A stretch of 64,000 nucleotides of DNA from an uncultured Burkholderiales bacterium (GTDB taxonomy: Bacteria > Pseudomonadota > Gammaproteobacteria > Burkholderiales > Burkholderiaceae_C), in NCBI GenBank assembly GCA_903886485.1, contig CAISMH010000019.1:248001-312000 (forward strand). The letters run 5' to 3'. The translations under genes were made by a program, and so were the position numbers. How positions within the stretch are numbered: position 1 is the stretch's first letter; each line of letters opens with the position of its first letter. A model generated the notes under the pieces. It was not told the DNA's origin. It worked only from the letters and a program-made list of their open reading frames with translations, and did not search any database. This document shows positions 1 through 8,997 of the stretch, piece after piece.

Positions 1-44
1 GACATGACCAAGTCCTCGCCTTTGGGCTTGCAGGACTCATACAT
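1..44 (-). CDS. fliA: Probable start of FliA (flagellar sigma-28), cut by the window edge
   Basis: Only the first 14 codons are present, reading MYESCKPKGEDLVM and running off the left edge. The start lies 20 bp downstream of the flhG stop on the same strand. FliA proteins of relatives often begin MYxxxG with a charged stretch and a short hydrophobic run, and fliA commonly follows flhG. The call rests mainly on that gene order. No good Shine-Dalgarno is visible, and a second ATG in another frame sits at position 40, so both the reading frame and the identity are provisional. Confidence 0.5.
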   Translation of the reverse strand, partial: MYESCKPKGEDLVM

Positions 45-64
45 TTGGACAGGTGAAAGTGTTT

Positions 65-892
65 TCATGTGTCAGACGAACCGTTTTGCATCAGTCGCTC
101 CATGAAAAATTGCAAACTACCAGAAGGGTGGTCGATGGGACGCAGGTGCGTGCATGCTTCAGCCAAGCGCATGTAGTCACGCGCAGCGGCGGTTCCGGGG
201 GCGAGCTCCATGACCGATTGGTATTTCTTCAGCGCACGCAGGACCATCTCATCGTTTTCGATGGAGGTGAGGTAATGCACGGACTCGCCCAAAAAGCGCA
301 CACAGACGTCGTTGAGTTTTTTGTAGAGTTTCCAGCCTTCCGACTGACTCGCCACCATGTTGGGTAACAAATAGATTTCGTCCAAACCCATCTCTTTGCT
401 CAAAATTTTGATCGTGCCGTATGCATCCGCAATCGAAGATGGGTCATCTTTGACGACGATGAAGCGACGCTGGCATGCCGCCAAGAATGACAACACCGAG
501 GGGGAAATACCGGCAGCCACGTCCACGATGAGGTAATCCACATCGTCAGCCAAGACACCAAACGACTGGACGATGCTGGCGGCCTGAATGTCACTCAACC
601 CAGCCAGCTCTTGCATGCCGGAGGCACCGGGAATGAGCTTCACGCCCTGACGCGTGGTGACAAGAATTTCTTGCAGCGACTTTTGTCCCGCCAAGAAGTG
701 GCCCAAGTTGTATTCGGCGCGCGCACCGAGCGCAATTTGTGCGTTCGCCAAGCCGAGGTCGGCGTCAAACAACATGACGCTGTGTCCCAACTGCGTCAAC
801 GCTACCGCCAAGTTGATAGAGGTGGTGGTTTTGCCAACACCACCCTTGCCACTGGCGATACCGATGACTTCTGTTCTGCGTGGATTACTCAT
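65..892 (-). CDS. flhG: FlhG/FleN, MinD-like ATPase controlling flagellar number
   Basis: A 275-residue SIMIBI-class P-loop ATPase. It has the deviant Walker A of the MinD/ParA group, GKGGVGKT at residues 15-22, followed by the FDADLGLANAQ segment near 42-52 and the YLIVD Walker B region near 119-123. FlhG stimulates FlhF GTPase activity and limits flagella per cell at the cytoplasmic face of the pole or membrane. The start overlaps the end of flhF by 8 bp, so the two are probably translationally coupled. Adjacency to flhF and flhA separates it from the division protein MinD. Confidence 0.93.
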   Translation of the reverse strand: MSNPRRTEVIGIASGKGGVGKTTTSINLAVALTQLGHSVMLFDADLGLANAQIALGARAEYNLGHFLAGQKSLQEILVTTRQGVKLIPGASGMQELAGLSDIQAASIVQSFGVLADDVDYLIVDVAAGISPSVLSFLAACQRRFIVVKDDPSSIADAYGTIKILSKEMGLDEIYLLPNMVASQSEGWKLYKKLNDVCVRFLGESVHYLTSIENDEMVLRALKKYQSVMELAPGTAAARDYMRLAEACTHLRPIDHPSGSLQFFMERLMQNGSSDT

Positions 893-2273
893 GGGTCAAG
901 CCTGTGGTTTCGGATTTAAATTGAGCCGCGATTTGCGACAGTTTGGAAACAGCCACCTCATTGACGGCTGCATCACGTGCGTTTTGCTGGGCGAGTGCCT
1001 CGGTCTCTGGCAATGGCAGGTTGTCGAGCGCGCATTGCACCAAGCCGACCAAGGAGACGTCTTGCACCAAGTCCATGGTGCGGTCACCATGGCTGGCGAC
1101 CGACACACTCACTGATTTTTCGGTCAAGAACTGCAACAAAGCCCAAGGTTGGTTGGACTCGTCGAGCTTGCTCAACATCAGGGAAGCCCACACGTTGTCG
1201 GTGTTGTCAAACACGCGGCGAATATTGGCTGCTGAGGCGTCAGCAGGGATCACGGCGTGACACTGCACGTTGAGGTTCATGGCACGAATCTCGGCCAAGC
1301 GCTCGTTCATTTGCACGCCGGGGGTGTCGATCAAGATGAGTTGGCGGTCCACGTGTTCGTCTAGCAAGAGCTTCAATGTGGCCGCGTTGGTGGCACGGAA
1401 CGAGTCCACACCTGACTGCGCGCACAGCAACTGCGTTTGATTCCAAGCGCCAGCACGCTGGTCTTGGAAGCTGATGACCATGACCTTTTCGCAGCCGTGC
1501 TGTTGCGCTGCATGTTGCGCCAAACGCGCCACCATCATCGACTTACCAGCACCCGATGGGCCTGCCAGCGCATGAACACCAGACACAGGTGTGTGTGATT
1601 GCGCTTGCTCCACAGAGTGGCTGAGTTGGCGACTTAACGCGCCCATGGCATCAGCCAAGTTGTCGTGGTCTTTGATGCTGTCAATCAACAACGCACGCAA
1701 GGCCACAGGAATTGGGGCATCGTTGAGCGCATCACGCAAAGGTGCGATAGCAGCGGGCAATGGCATGCCGCCTTGTTGCCACGCCGCCATTTGTTGACCG
1801 AGTTTGAATTCGCGACGCAAAGAATTGAGTTCTTCGCGGACCAAGTCCACGATTTCGCGACCGCGCAAGGTGTCGTGCTCTTGTGCGGCCAGTTTGGCTG
1901 ATTCATCCACGGGCTGAGGTGCAACGCGGGTTGCAGGCTTGGCCTTGGAGGCCGCGGGTTTGGCCGACACTTCCACAATGGGCTTGGCCACTTTGGTGGC
2001 TTGGCGCTCGCGGGCATCGCGTTTGTTTTGTTCCAGCGTTTGTCCCAGCAAGACATCGAACTTACCCGAGGGTCGCGAGGCAGCCGCAAATTGCGTTTTC
2101 ACATACGGATCAGCTTCCTCGGCAGTCAAGGGAGCCAGATCCACCGCCACAATCAGCTCGGTCAAGCCATTGACTTGGCTGCTTGAGATGACAAGCACGT
2201 CAGAGCCATATTGGGCCACGGCCTTTTCGTTGGCGGCGCGAATATCGCGGGCAAGTATGCGTTTGAGTTCCAT
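885..2273 (-). CDS. flhF: FlhF, SRP-type GTPase placing the flagellum
   Basis: A 462-residue SRP-family GTPase that helps recruit early flagellar basal-body parts. The N-terminal B domain starts MELKRILARDIRAANEKA. A Pro/Ala/Lys-rich linker covers about residues 95-130, then come the helical N domain and the G domain with P-loop GPSGAGKS at 238-245 and an LIDTPG (G3) motif further on. It is the second gene of the flhA-flhF-flhG unit, 37 bp after flhA, and overlaps flhG by 8 bp. The length is normal for betaproteobacterial FlhF. Confidence 0.93.
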   Translation of the reverse strand: MELKRILARDIRAANEKAVAQYGSDVLVISSSQVNGLTELIVAVDLAPLTAEEADPYVKTQFAAASRPSGKFDVLLGQTLEQNKRDARERQATKVAKPIVEVSAKPAASKAKPATRVAPQPVDESAKLAAQEHDTLRGREIVDLVREELNSLRREFKLGQQMAAWQQGGMPLPAAIAPLRDALNDAPIPVALRALLIDSIKDHDNLADAMGALSRQLSHSVEQAQSHTPVSGVHALAGPSGAGKSMMVARLAQHAAQQHGCEKVMVISFQDQRAGAWNQTQLLCAQSGVDSFRATNAATLKLLLDEHVDRQLILIDTPGVQMNERLAEIRAMNLNVQCHAVIPADASAANIRRVFDNTDNVWASLMLSKLDESNQPWALLQFLTEKSVSVSVASHGDRTMDLVQDVSLVGLVQCALDNLPLPETEALAQQNARDAAVNEVAVSKLSQIAAQFKSETTGLTHE

Positions 2274-2310
2274 AGGGTCAGCTCACTCTGTCTTTGTAAT
2301 GGTTTGCGGT

Positions 2311-4407
2311 TTATCGGGCTTTGGCGTCTACGGTGTAGATCACTTTGACGGCCTGATCATCCGGAATTTCGCTGTAAGACAGCACAGTCAAATCGTTCAC
2401 GCGGAATCGTGCGGCTTTGGACAGCCAGCCACGAATCACGGGGGACACCACCAGCACGGCAGGGTGGCCCATGTCCTCTACGGTGCGCGCACCTTCGCGC
2501 AAACCGGCAAATAAGTTTTCCGACAAGCCCGGCTCCATCACCACGGCTTGGCCGGGTTGACTTTGTTGCAACACGTTGTGCAGCAGTTGCTCCAACGATG
2601 GCTCGAGGGTCATGACTTGCAAACCGTTATCACCGTCGATCAGGCTTTGCATGATCATGCGCCCGAGCTTGGGGCGAACCATGGCGGTGAGTTGTTCTGG
2701 GTCTTGTGTGCGTGTGCTGGCCTCGGTCAGCGCTTCTGCAATCGTGCGCATGTCGCGGATGGAGACGGATTCGGCCAACAAGTTTTGCAAGGTGCGGGTC
2801 AAGATGCCGAGTGACAACTTGCCGGGCACCAGGTCTTCCACGATCTTGGGCGACTTGGTGGCCAACTTGTCGAGTAACTGTTGGGTTTCATCGTGGCTCA
2901 ACATGTCCGCCGCGTTCTCGCGCAGCACTTTGTTGAGGTGGGTAGAAATGGCCGTGGCGGCATCGACGACGGTGTAGCCGAGTGTGCGTGCTTGGTCACG
3001 TTGCGACGGTTCAATCCACACGGCTTCCAAACCGAATGCAGGTTCGCGGGTGGGAATGCCTTCCAACGGGCCATACACATGACCGGGGTTGATGGCCAAC
3101 TCGCGGCCCACTTTGACCTCGCCTTTGCCACGCACCACCCCTTTGAGGACGATGTTGTAAGCGTCTGGGTCGATGTTCAAGTCGTCACGGATACGCACAG
3201 GCTGGACCAAGAAGCCCAACTCGGCAGACAATTTTTTACGCACGCCTTTGACGCGGGTCATCAGCTCGCCACCCGTTTCGGCGTTCACCAAGGGAATCAA
3301 GCCGTAGCCAATTTCCAAACCGATGAGGTCCACTTGGTCCACATCGTCCCAATCCAGCTCTTTGGGGGCGTCTGCGGGTGCCGCATCTTTGACGGCTTGC
3401 TCGGCTTGTTCGTCTTGCACTTCACGCGTGACGATCATCAAGCCCAAACCAGCGGAGGCCAAGGCCAAGGTGATGAACATCAAGTGCGGCATCCCTGGCA
3501 CCATGCCCAAGATCATCAAGATCACAGACGAGATGAACAAGGCACTGGGGTTCGCCAACTGCACAGACGCCTGCTCAGAAATGGATTCAGCGGTCGTGAC
3601 GCGGGTCACGATGATGGCGGTGGCGAGTGACAACAACAAGGATGGAATTTGAGCCACCAAGCCGTCACCAATGGTGAGCAAGGTGTAAATCTTGCCAGCT
3701 TCGGCCACTGGCAAATCGTGTTGGGCCACACCGATGATCAAACCACCGACCAAGTTGATCAACAGAATCAACAAGCCCGCCATGGCGTCACCGCTCACGA
3801 ATTTAGAAGCACCGTCCATCGAGCCGAAGAAGTCAGATTCTTGGGCCAATTCGGCACGGCGCAGTTTGGCTGTTTCTTGGTCGATCACGCCAGCGTTCAA
3901 GTCCGCGTCAATCGACATTTGTTTACCGGGCATGGCGTCCAAGGTGAAACGGGCGTTCACTTCAGAGACGCGACCTGCACCTTTGGTCACCACCACGAAG
4001 TTGATGATCATCAAAATCGCAAAGATGATGAAACCGACCACATAGTTACCTGCGATCACAAACTCACCGAAGGCCTGCACCACCTTGCCGGCTGCGTGTG
4101 CACCTTCGTGACCATTGACCAAGACCACACGGGTGGAGGCCACGTTCAGCGCCAAGCGCAACATGGTGGCAAACAAAAGAACCGTGGGGAAGGATGAAAA
4201 CTCGAGCGGCTTGCGTGTGCCGATGGCGATCATGATGACCACCAAGCTGCAAAGAATGTTGAAAGTAAACAAAAAGTCCAACAACAGGGGTGGCAGTGGC
4301 AACACCAACATCGCCATGATGACGAGCACCACCACCGGAATACTTAGTCCGGAGAGGTCAAATTTCGACAAGTTGTGTCGAATCGTTGACAGAGTGAGAG
4401 TGCTCAT
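2311..4407 (-). CDS. flhA: FlhA, flagellar export-gate protein
   Basis: A 698-residue inner-membrane component of the flagellar type III export gate. The N-terminal half has about eight membrane segments, with the conserved cytoplasmic FHIPEP-type loop (AGRVSEVNARFTLDAMPGKQ) between them. The C-terminal half is the cytoplasmic substrate- and chaperone-docking domain. The open frame extends to 4680, but I chose the ATG at 4407: it gives the usual FlhA length, and the sigma-54 promoter at 4482-4498 would start RNA near 4471, leaving the upstream ATG at 4473 outside the transcript. flhB is not next to it, unlike in many flagellar clusters. Confidence 0.95.
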   Translation of the reverse strand: MSTLTLSTIRHNLSKFDLSGLSIPVVVLVIMAMLVLPLPPLLLDFLFTFNILCSLVVIMIAIGTRKPLEFSSFPTVLLFATMLRLALNVASTRVVLVNGHEGAHAAGKVVQAFGEFVIAGNYVVGFIIFAILMIINFVVVTKGAGRVSEVNARFTLDAMPGKQMSIDADLNAGVIDQETAKLRRAELAQESDFFGSMDGASKFVSGDAMAGLLILLINLVGGLIIGVAQHDLPVAEAGKIYTLLTIGDGLVAQIPSLLLSLATAIIVTRVTTAESISEQASVQLANPSALFISSVILMILGMVPGMPHLMFITLALASAGLGLMIVTREVQDEQAEQAVKDAAPADAPKELDWDDVDQVDLIGLEIGYGLIPLVNAETGGELMTRVKGVRKKLSAELGFLVQPVRIRDDLNIDPDAYNIVLKGVVRGKGEVKVGRELAINPGHVYGPLEGIPTREPAFGLEAVWIEPSQRDQARTLGYTVVDAATAISTHLNKVLRENAADMLSHDETQQLLDKLATKSPKIVEDLVPGKLSLGILTRTLQNLLAESVSIRDMRTIAEALTEASTRTQDPEQLTAMVRPKLGRMIMQSLIDGDNGLQVMTLEPSLEQLLHNVLQQSQPGQAVVMEPGLSENLFAGLREGARTVEDMGHPAVLVVSPVIRGWLSKAARFRVNDLTVLSYSEIPDDQAVKVIYTVDAKAR

Positions 4408-4481
4408 CAGTGAAATCCAGTTGGAAGTGGAACGTTTAGGTTTCTTTTTGCCTTGAAAAAGCTTTCGAGGCATGTTGACTA

Positions 4482-4498
4482 AGCAATCGATGTGCCAA
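4482..4498 (-). promoter_or_regulatory. Sigma-54 (-24/-12) promoter upstream of flhA
   Basis: On the minus strand the sequence reads TTGGCAC-ATCGA-TTGCT, an exact match to the core RpoN consensus TTGGCAC-N5-TTGCW with the invariant GG and GC ten bases apart. The expected start is near 4471, about 60 bp before the flhA ATG. It implies RpoN and an enhancer-binding activator for flhA expression; neither gene is in this window. Confidence 0.65.
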
Positions 4499-4550
4499 GT
4501 CGAACTGACACTGATGGGTGATCTCGGCCGATGAACGGCAAGAAGTGTCC

Positions 4551-4566
4551 TGTCACAGTTCTTGCT
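4551..4566 (+). promoter_or_regulatory. Possible weak sigma-54 promoter upstream of fliK
   Basis: The sequence TGTCAC-AGTTC-TTGCT matches TGGCAC-N5-TTGCW with one mismatch. That mismatch falls in the normally invariant GG of the -24 element, which weakens the call. It lies 32 bp before the fliK ATG, which is sensible spacing, and faces away from the stronger flhA promoter. Confidence 0.3.
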
Positions 4567-4598
4567 TAACTCGTTGGCAAACTTGTTTAAAGACCACC

Positions 4599-6356
4599 AT
4601 GAACCTGTCCAGCTATCTTCAAATGCCACCAGCCCCGCTGGTGCCAAACAGCACCAGTCAAACGGCGCCAGCCAGCGCACGGCCTGGGGCTGACCCGACT
4701 GCGGGTGCTAATTTGGGGTTTGATTTTGCGGATGTGATGGCGCGCCAAATGCAGCGCTTGGTCCCGCTGCAGCGGCAAACTATTGCCGCTGACACGGCGC
4801 CAGAGCCGCAACAAGAGGTCAGCACGTCCGACCCATCAGCCGACAGAACACCGGCCACAGACAGCCGCCCTGACAGCGAGCGTCCTGCGACGCATGAAGC
4901 GCGCACATCGCAAGCCGACAGCAATACATCGCCAGAAGCTGCCAACCACGCGACGACGGATCAAACACCCCGTGGGCGTCAAGACATCACGAAAAAAACT
5001 AAAGCATCAGACACAGACGCGTTGCTCGCGAGTTTGATGCAAGGTGCGACGCCGCTTGCCACGGTGGCGGCAGCGCCTAACCCCGCAGTGGTGACTGCCG
5101 CCGCTTCGCAGACCCCAATGGCTTGGACGGCTGCGGGCTCCACCACCGCTGCCGAGCTTGCCCATGCGAATGCACTGCAAACGGTTGAGCTGAGCCCACA
5201 GATGCGCATCATCACCGACCCGAAAAAAGCACCCAGCCCTGAGAGCTTGGCCGCCTTTGCCAAGTCGATGGGCTTGGATGAGTCAGCGATTCAAAACCTT
5301 TTAGGCCAGTCCCCGAGCACGCCGGCTAACGCCGCCACAGGCGCCACGGTCGCGTCAGCTGGATCAGCCACTGGCTTGGCGCAGACCCCGAGTGCTGCGC
5401 TACAAGCCGCATTGGGCACAGGCTTGCCAAGCGCACCGCAAGTGGCAGCCACACCTGCAGACAGCGCCGTCGCCAGCCAACTGGCGGCCATGGCTGCGAC
5501 CACTGGACAAGTGGCAACAGGCGCCTCGGGTGCTGGTTTGGCCGCTGCGGCCACCACCTTGAACGCGCCCGCCATGCCCGGATTGACCCCGACCGACATG
5601 GCCTCGATTCAACAATTGCAAATCACCGTCCTGCCCGCCGCTGTGTTGCCCATTCAGGCAACCGCTGTGACCAACGCACCTGCGCCTAGCACGATGGACA
5701 TGCTGTCGTTGGTAGGCACGGGGGTCAACGAACAAGATGTCAGCGCCCTCTTGTCGCGCTTTTCGCAAGATGCAGGCAGCGAGAGCAACCCAGACCAACA
5801 ACCCTCACAAGACGACGGCAGCGGCAACTTCAGTGGCTTTGCACAAACGCTGACCCGCACAAGCAACGCGACGAATCCCGCCACCGCCAACACGGCCTCC
5901 GCAAGCGCGGTCCACATGGGTGAGGTGTATGACCAACTCAGCGACAAGATGGCCACGGAGCTTGCCGCACGCATGCACAAACAACTCAGCGATGGTGAGT
6001 GGAAGATGAAATTTGCCTTGCGCCCCTCCAACTTGGGCGGCGTGGAAATTCAACTCGAAATGAAAGACGGCAAACTTGACGCCGTCTTCCGTGCCGACAA
6101 CCCACTCACACGCGATTTGCTGCAAAACAGCAGCCAACGTTTGCGCGAGGCACTTGGAAACTTTGGCATTAATGCCGGGCAAGTCAACGTCGGTCAAGGC
6201 GGTGGCAACACGTCACAAAGTGGCTCTGGACAAATGCGCAAGCAGCCCCAAGTTAGAGACAATTCAACATCGCAAGTCAACGGCACCAGCAGCGCTTCTG
6301 GCGCTACTTCTGGCCGCAGCAAGGCCAATGCGTCCTTGCTTGACCTTTATGCATAA
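4599..6356 (+). CDS. fliK: FliK, flagellar hook-length control protein
   Basis: A 585-residue secreted ruler protein that switches export from hook to filament subunits. The first two thirds is low-complexity Ala/Thr/Pro/Gln-rich sequence, as usual for FliK rulers. The conserved Flg_hook domain is near residues 440-530 and contains the ALRPSNLGGVEIQLEMKDGKL and LRxxLxxFGI-type segments. I start at the ATG at 4599 (MNLSSYLQMPP) rather than 4518, because the extra residues look like untranslated spacer. It is the first gene of fliK-fliL-fliM-fliN and diverges from flhA. Confidence 0.9.
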   Translation: MNLSSYLQMPPAPLVPNSTSQTAPASARPGADPTAGANLGFDFADVMARQMQRLVPLQRQTIAADTAPEPQQEVSTSDPSADRTPATDSRPDSERPATHEARTSQADSNTSPEAANHATTDQTPRGRQDITKKTKASDTDALLASLMQGATPLATVAAAPNPAVVTAAASQTPMAWTAAGSTTAAELAHANALQTVELSPQMRIITDPKKAPSPESLAAFAKSMGLDESAIQNLLGQSPSTPANAATGATVASAGSATGLAQTPSAALQAALGTGLPSAPQVAATPADSAVASQLAAMAATTGQVATGASGAGLAAAATTLNAPAMPGLTPTDMASIQQLQITVLPAAVLPIQATAVTNAPAPSTMDMLSLVGTGVNEQDVSALLSRFSQDAGSESNPDQQPSQDDGSGNFSGFAQTLTRTSNATNPATANTASASAVHMGEVYDQLSDKMATELAARMHKQLSDGEWKMKFALRPSNLGGVEIQLEMKDGKLDAVFRADNPLTRDLLQNSSQRLREALGNFGINAGQVNVGQGGGNTSQSGSGQMRKQPQVRDNSTSQVNGTSSASGATSGRSKANASLLDLYA

Positions 6357-6390
6357 ATACGCATGACAATCTGAACATTAGGAGAACGAT

Positions 6391-6984
6391 ATGGCAGAAG
6401 CAGCAGCAGAACCGACAGAAGAAGTTGTCGAAGGCGAACCCAAGAAAAAGAAACCCATTCTTTTAATTTTGGTGATCGTGTTGTCCGTGATCGTCCTGAT
6501 CATGTCCGTCATGTTCGGCACTTTGTATTTCTCAGGCTTTTTCGAGCACAAGAGCGAGGCCGCCGCCCATGAAAAAGTGGACGAGTTAGAGAAAGAAGCA
6601 GAGAACGCTCACAACGCCACGCCCGAAGGCCCATCGAAAGTGAAGAAGGAAGCCGAAGCCACACGCTTTGAAAACACCTATTTGCAAATCGACAAAGAGT
6701 TCATGACCAACATCACCAACTCTAAAAAAGTGATGGTGGTTCAAGTGGCGGTCATGACGCACTACGACGCGCGCGTGTTCGACAACGTGAAGAAGCATGA
6801 GTTCGCGATTCGCTCTGCGGTCCTTGACGTGATGCGTCAAAGCACCGAGGCAGATATCGCGAGACCTGATTTCCGCACCGAATTGGCCGCCAAAATCAAA
6901 GTGGTGATGAACGAAATGCTGATGAAGTACGAAGACTTCGGCGGCATTGAAGACGTGTTCTTCACCTCTTTTGTGATGCAGTAA
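6391..6984 (+). CDS. fliL: FliL, basal-body-associated membrane protein
   Basis: A 197-residue single-pass protein. A Lys-rich cytoplasmic N-terminus is followed by one strong membrane helix at about residues 23-46, a charged linker and a periplasmic FliL domain. FliL associates with the stator and supports torque. A good Shine-Dalgarno (AGGAG) precedes the ATG. It lies 34 bp after fliK and 13 bp before fliM. Confidence 0.92.
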   Translation: MAEAAAEPTEEVVEGEPKKKKPILLILVIVLSVIVLIMSVMFGTLYFSGFFEHKSEAAAHEKVDELEKEAENAHNATPEGPSKVKKEAEATRFENTYLQIDKEFMTNITNSKKVMVVQVAVMTHYDARVFDNVKKHEFAIRSAVLDVMRQSTEADIARPDFRTELAAKIKVVMNEMLMKYEDFGGIEDVFFTSFVMQ

Positions 6985-6997
6985 CTTTTGAGCCCCC

Positions 6998-7990
6998 ATG
7001 AAATCTAACCTGCTCTCGGACGAAGAACTGGCCGCGCTGTCGGAAGGCGTGCGCGACGGTTCGATCGAAACCGACACCGGCTTCAACAACAGTGTGCGGG
7101 TGCGCAAGCACGACCTCGCCAGCGAAGACAGCAGTCTGGGTGTGAACGTGTCGTCGATCGACATGATCAACGAACGCTTCATTCGACTGTTTCGCCTTGG
7201 CTTGCTCGAAGTGCTCAGAACTAGCCCACGTGTGAACCCCACGCGTGTGCAAATCTTAAAGTTCGGCGATTACCTCAAAGGCCTGCGCCCCCCCCTGTCC
7301 GTGAACATGGTTCGCATGAACCCGCTGCGCGGCAACTCGGTGATCATCATTGACCCCAATGTGGTGTTCAGTTCGCTGGACAGCTTCTTTGGGGGGTTTG
7401 GCAAAGGTGTAGGCGAGTTGCCTTCTGGGCGTTTGTTCACCCCGACGGAATCCCGCATCATCAAGATCATTCTTGAAGTGTTCTTTCGCTCGTTGACCGA
7501 GGCGTGGGGACCGTTGATGCCCATCGAGTGTGAGCATGTGAGCTCTGAGATCAACCCTCAGTTCGCACAAATCGCAGATGAAAACGACTTGGTGGTGTTG
7601 AGCCGCTTTGAAGCCGATGCCACGGCAAGCGGCGGCAAAGGCTTCATCGACTTGGTCTATCCCTATGCCACCTTGAAGCCAGTGCGCGAGCTGCTCAGCA
7701 GCCGCGTACAAAGCGGCGAAGGCAACGAGGAATCGGATAAAAAATGGCGCAAAGACTTGGCTTCAGCCGTTGGAGACGCCAAGCTGGAATTGCAAGTCAC
7801 CATGGGTGAAATCAAAACCACACTGCACCACTTGAACCATTTGCAAGAAGGCGATTTGTTGTTCTTCAAAAAAGAAGACACCGCCTTGATGAGCACCAAT
7901 GGCGTCCCCACCTTCCACGTGAATGTGGGCACACGCGGTTCACAAGTGGCCGTACAAATTGACCACGAACACGTTCACGGCAAAACCTGA
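6998..7990 (+). CDS. fliM: FliM, flagellar motor switch protein
   Basis: A 330-residue C-ring protein. The N-terminus MKSNLLSDEELAALSEGV resembles the CheY-P binding segment though it is not the classical LSQxEIDALL. The middle domain carries the conserved MNPLRGNSVIIIDPNVVFSS and FFGGFGKG segments. The C-terminal SpoA domain binds FliN. It sets motor direction at the cytoplasmic face of the basal body. It is followed after 14 bp by fliN. Confidence 0.95.
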   Translation: MKSNLLSDEELAALSEGVRDGSIETDTGFNNSVRVRKHDLASEDSSLGVNVSSIDMINERFIRLFRLGLLEVLRTSPRVNPTRVQILKFGDYLKGLRPPLSVNMVRMNPLRGNSVIIIDPNVVFSSLDSFFGGFGKGVGELPSGRLFTPTESRIIKIILEVFFRSLTEAWGPLMPIECEHVSSEINPQFAQIADENDLVVLSRFEADATASGGKGFIDLVYPYATLKPVRELLSSRVQSGEGNEESDKKWRKDLASAVGDAKLELQVTMGEIKTTLHHLNHLQEGDLLFFKKEDTALMSTNGVPTFHVNVGTRGSQVAVQIDHEHVHGKT

Positions 7991-8004
7991 GACAGGATCA
8001 CATC

Positions 8005-8421
8005 ATGACCGACAAAACAGAAAACCCAACCCCCGAGTCCGAGCAAGAGCAAGTGGCAGCAACTGCCCCAGCCGAGGCTGAGCAAGTGGCGCACGAAGAA
8101 GTGTCTGCGCACGAAGACGATGGTGAGCCAAGTTTGGAAGACTTCAAGCCAACCATGCCTGGCAACATCAACCCCGAGGTGTTGCAAAACATCGTTGTGA
8201 ACCTGTCGATCGAAGTGGGTCGCGCACAAATCAAGATCAAAGACTTGATGCGACTCACCCAAGGCAGCGTGGTGGAACTTGACCGCATTGCGGGCGAACC
8301 TCTCGACTTGTTGGTGAACAGCTCTGTCGTCGCACAAGGCGAAATTGTGTTGGTCAATGACCGCTACGGTGTTCGCCTGACGCGTGTGGTGCCCTCCTCA
8401 GAGCGCCTCAAACTGATTTGA
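8005..8421 (+). CDS. fliN: FliN, flagellar motor switch protein
   Basis: A 138-residue C-ring subunit. The first 55 or so residues are acidic and Glu/Ala-rich. The remainder is a SpoA domain with the typical LSIEVGRAQIKIKDLMRLTQGSVVELD segment and the closing VNDRYGVRLTRVV. With FliM it forms the rotor ring where export cargo docks. It is the fourth gene of the fliK operon. Confidence 0.95.
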   Translation: MTDKTENPTPESEQEQVAATAPAEAEQVAHEEVSAHEDDGEPSLEDFKPTMPGNINPEVLQNIVVNLSIEVGRAQIKIKDLMRLTQGSVVELDRIAGEPLDLLVNSSVVAQGEIVLVNDRYGVRLTRVVPSSERLKLI

Positions 8422-8468
8422 TCATTGGCATTGGCCTTTGAGCCTCCCGTTGGAGACAAAAAGCGCAT

Positions 8469-8906
8469 ATGACCGCAGACCTGATCGACCCCCAAGCCGT
8501 GCTGCGCCTGCGCACACTGTGCAAGCTTGACCACGCCCGCGTGGCGCGCTTGTGCGGACTCAATGAAGCACAGGTGCGAGAGCTTGAAAGCGGCGGCATC
8601 AGCCAGTTTGCTTCTCGCGACATGAAGGTGCAGGCTGCCTTGAAAGTCGCGGTCACCCTGAGTGGCGCACAAGCCAACGGCATGCCGGTGGTCAATGTGT
8701 TTCGTTCACGTGCGGCTGCCGATGGCCTGGGTGTGCCGCTGCCCGCATTCAAAGTGGACGCCTTGCCGCCACCGAAGGCTAAGTTTCCAGACTCCCCCGA
8801 GTTCTTCAAGCTGGTGCTGATCTTTGTGGTGCTGGCTTTTTTGTTGGTGGCCGTGGCCATGCCTCTGCTCTACACCCTGCCTTCACCGCCACCCAAACTC
8901 TCTTAG
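8469..8906 (+). CDS. Unrecognised membrane-anchored helix-turn-helix protein in the fliO position
   Basis: A 145-residue protein I cannot assign. Residues 11-42 (LRLRTLCKLDHARVARLCGL and on) look like a Cro/RodZ-type helix-turn-helix. Residues 43-110 are a linker ending Pro-rich. One strong hydrophobic helix spans about 113-135, followed by a short Pro-rich tail. The layout is therefore a cytoplasmic HTH with a C-terminal membrane anchor, the reverse of FliO, which has an N-terminal helix. It lies 47 bp after fliN and ends the operon before a strong terminator. A flagellar or membrane-tethered regulatory role is only a guess from position. Confidence 0.7.
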   Translation: MTADLIDPQAVLRLRTLCKLDHARVARLCGLNEAQVRELESGGISQFASRDMKVQAALKVAVTLSGAQANGMPVVNVFRSRAAADGLGVPLPAFKVDALPPPKAKFPDSPEFFKLVLIFVVLAFLLVAVAMPLLYTLPSPPPKLS

Positions 8907-8937
8907 TGCCTCTCGCGTTCGTGTCAGCTGCACGATA

Positions 8938-8971
8938 AAAAAGCCTGCTCTGTCACCAGAGCAGGCTTTTT
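8938..8971. terminator. Bidirectional intrinsic terminator
   Basis: A perfect 15-bp inverted repeat, AAAAAGCCTGCTCTG and its complement, with a TCAC loop. It gives a T-run on either strand. It separates the end of the rightward fliK operon from the end of the leftward carbonic anhydrase gene. Confidence 0.92.
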
Positions 8972-8997
8972 AACGCAAGCTTTGTGCTTGCGAACGA

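Noticed and set aside
2881..3630. Long plus-strand ORF opposite flhA
   Set aside because: His/Gln-rich composition typical of the reverse complement of a coding gene; no motif, and flhA is certain here.
4408..4680. N-terminal extension of flhA to 4680
   Set aside because: The added 91 residues are not FlhA-like, overlap fliK on the other strand and lie upstream of the sigma-54 start site.
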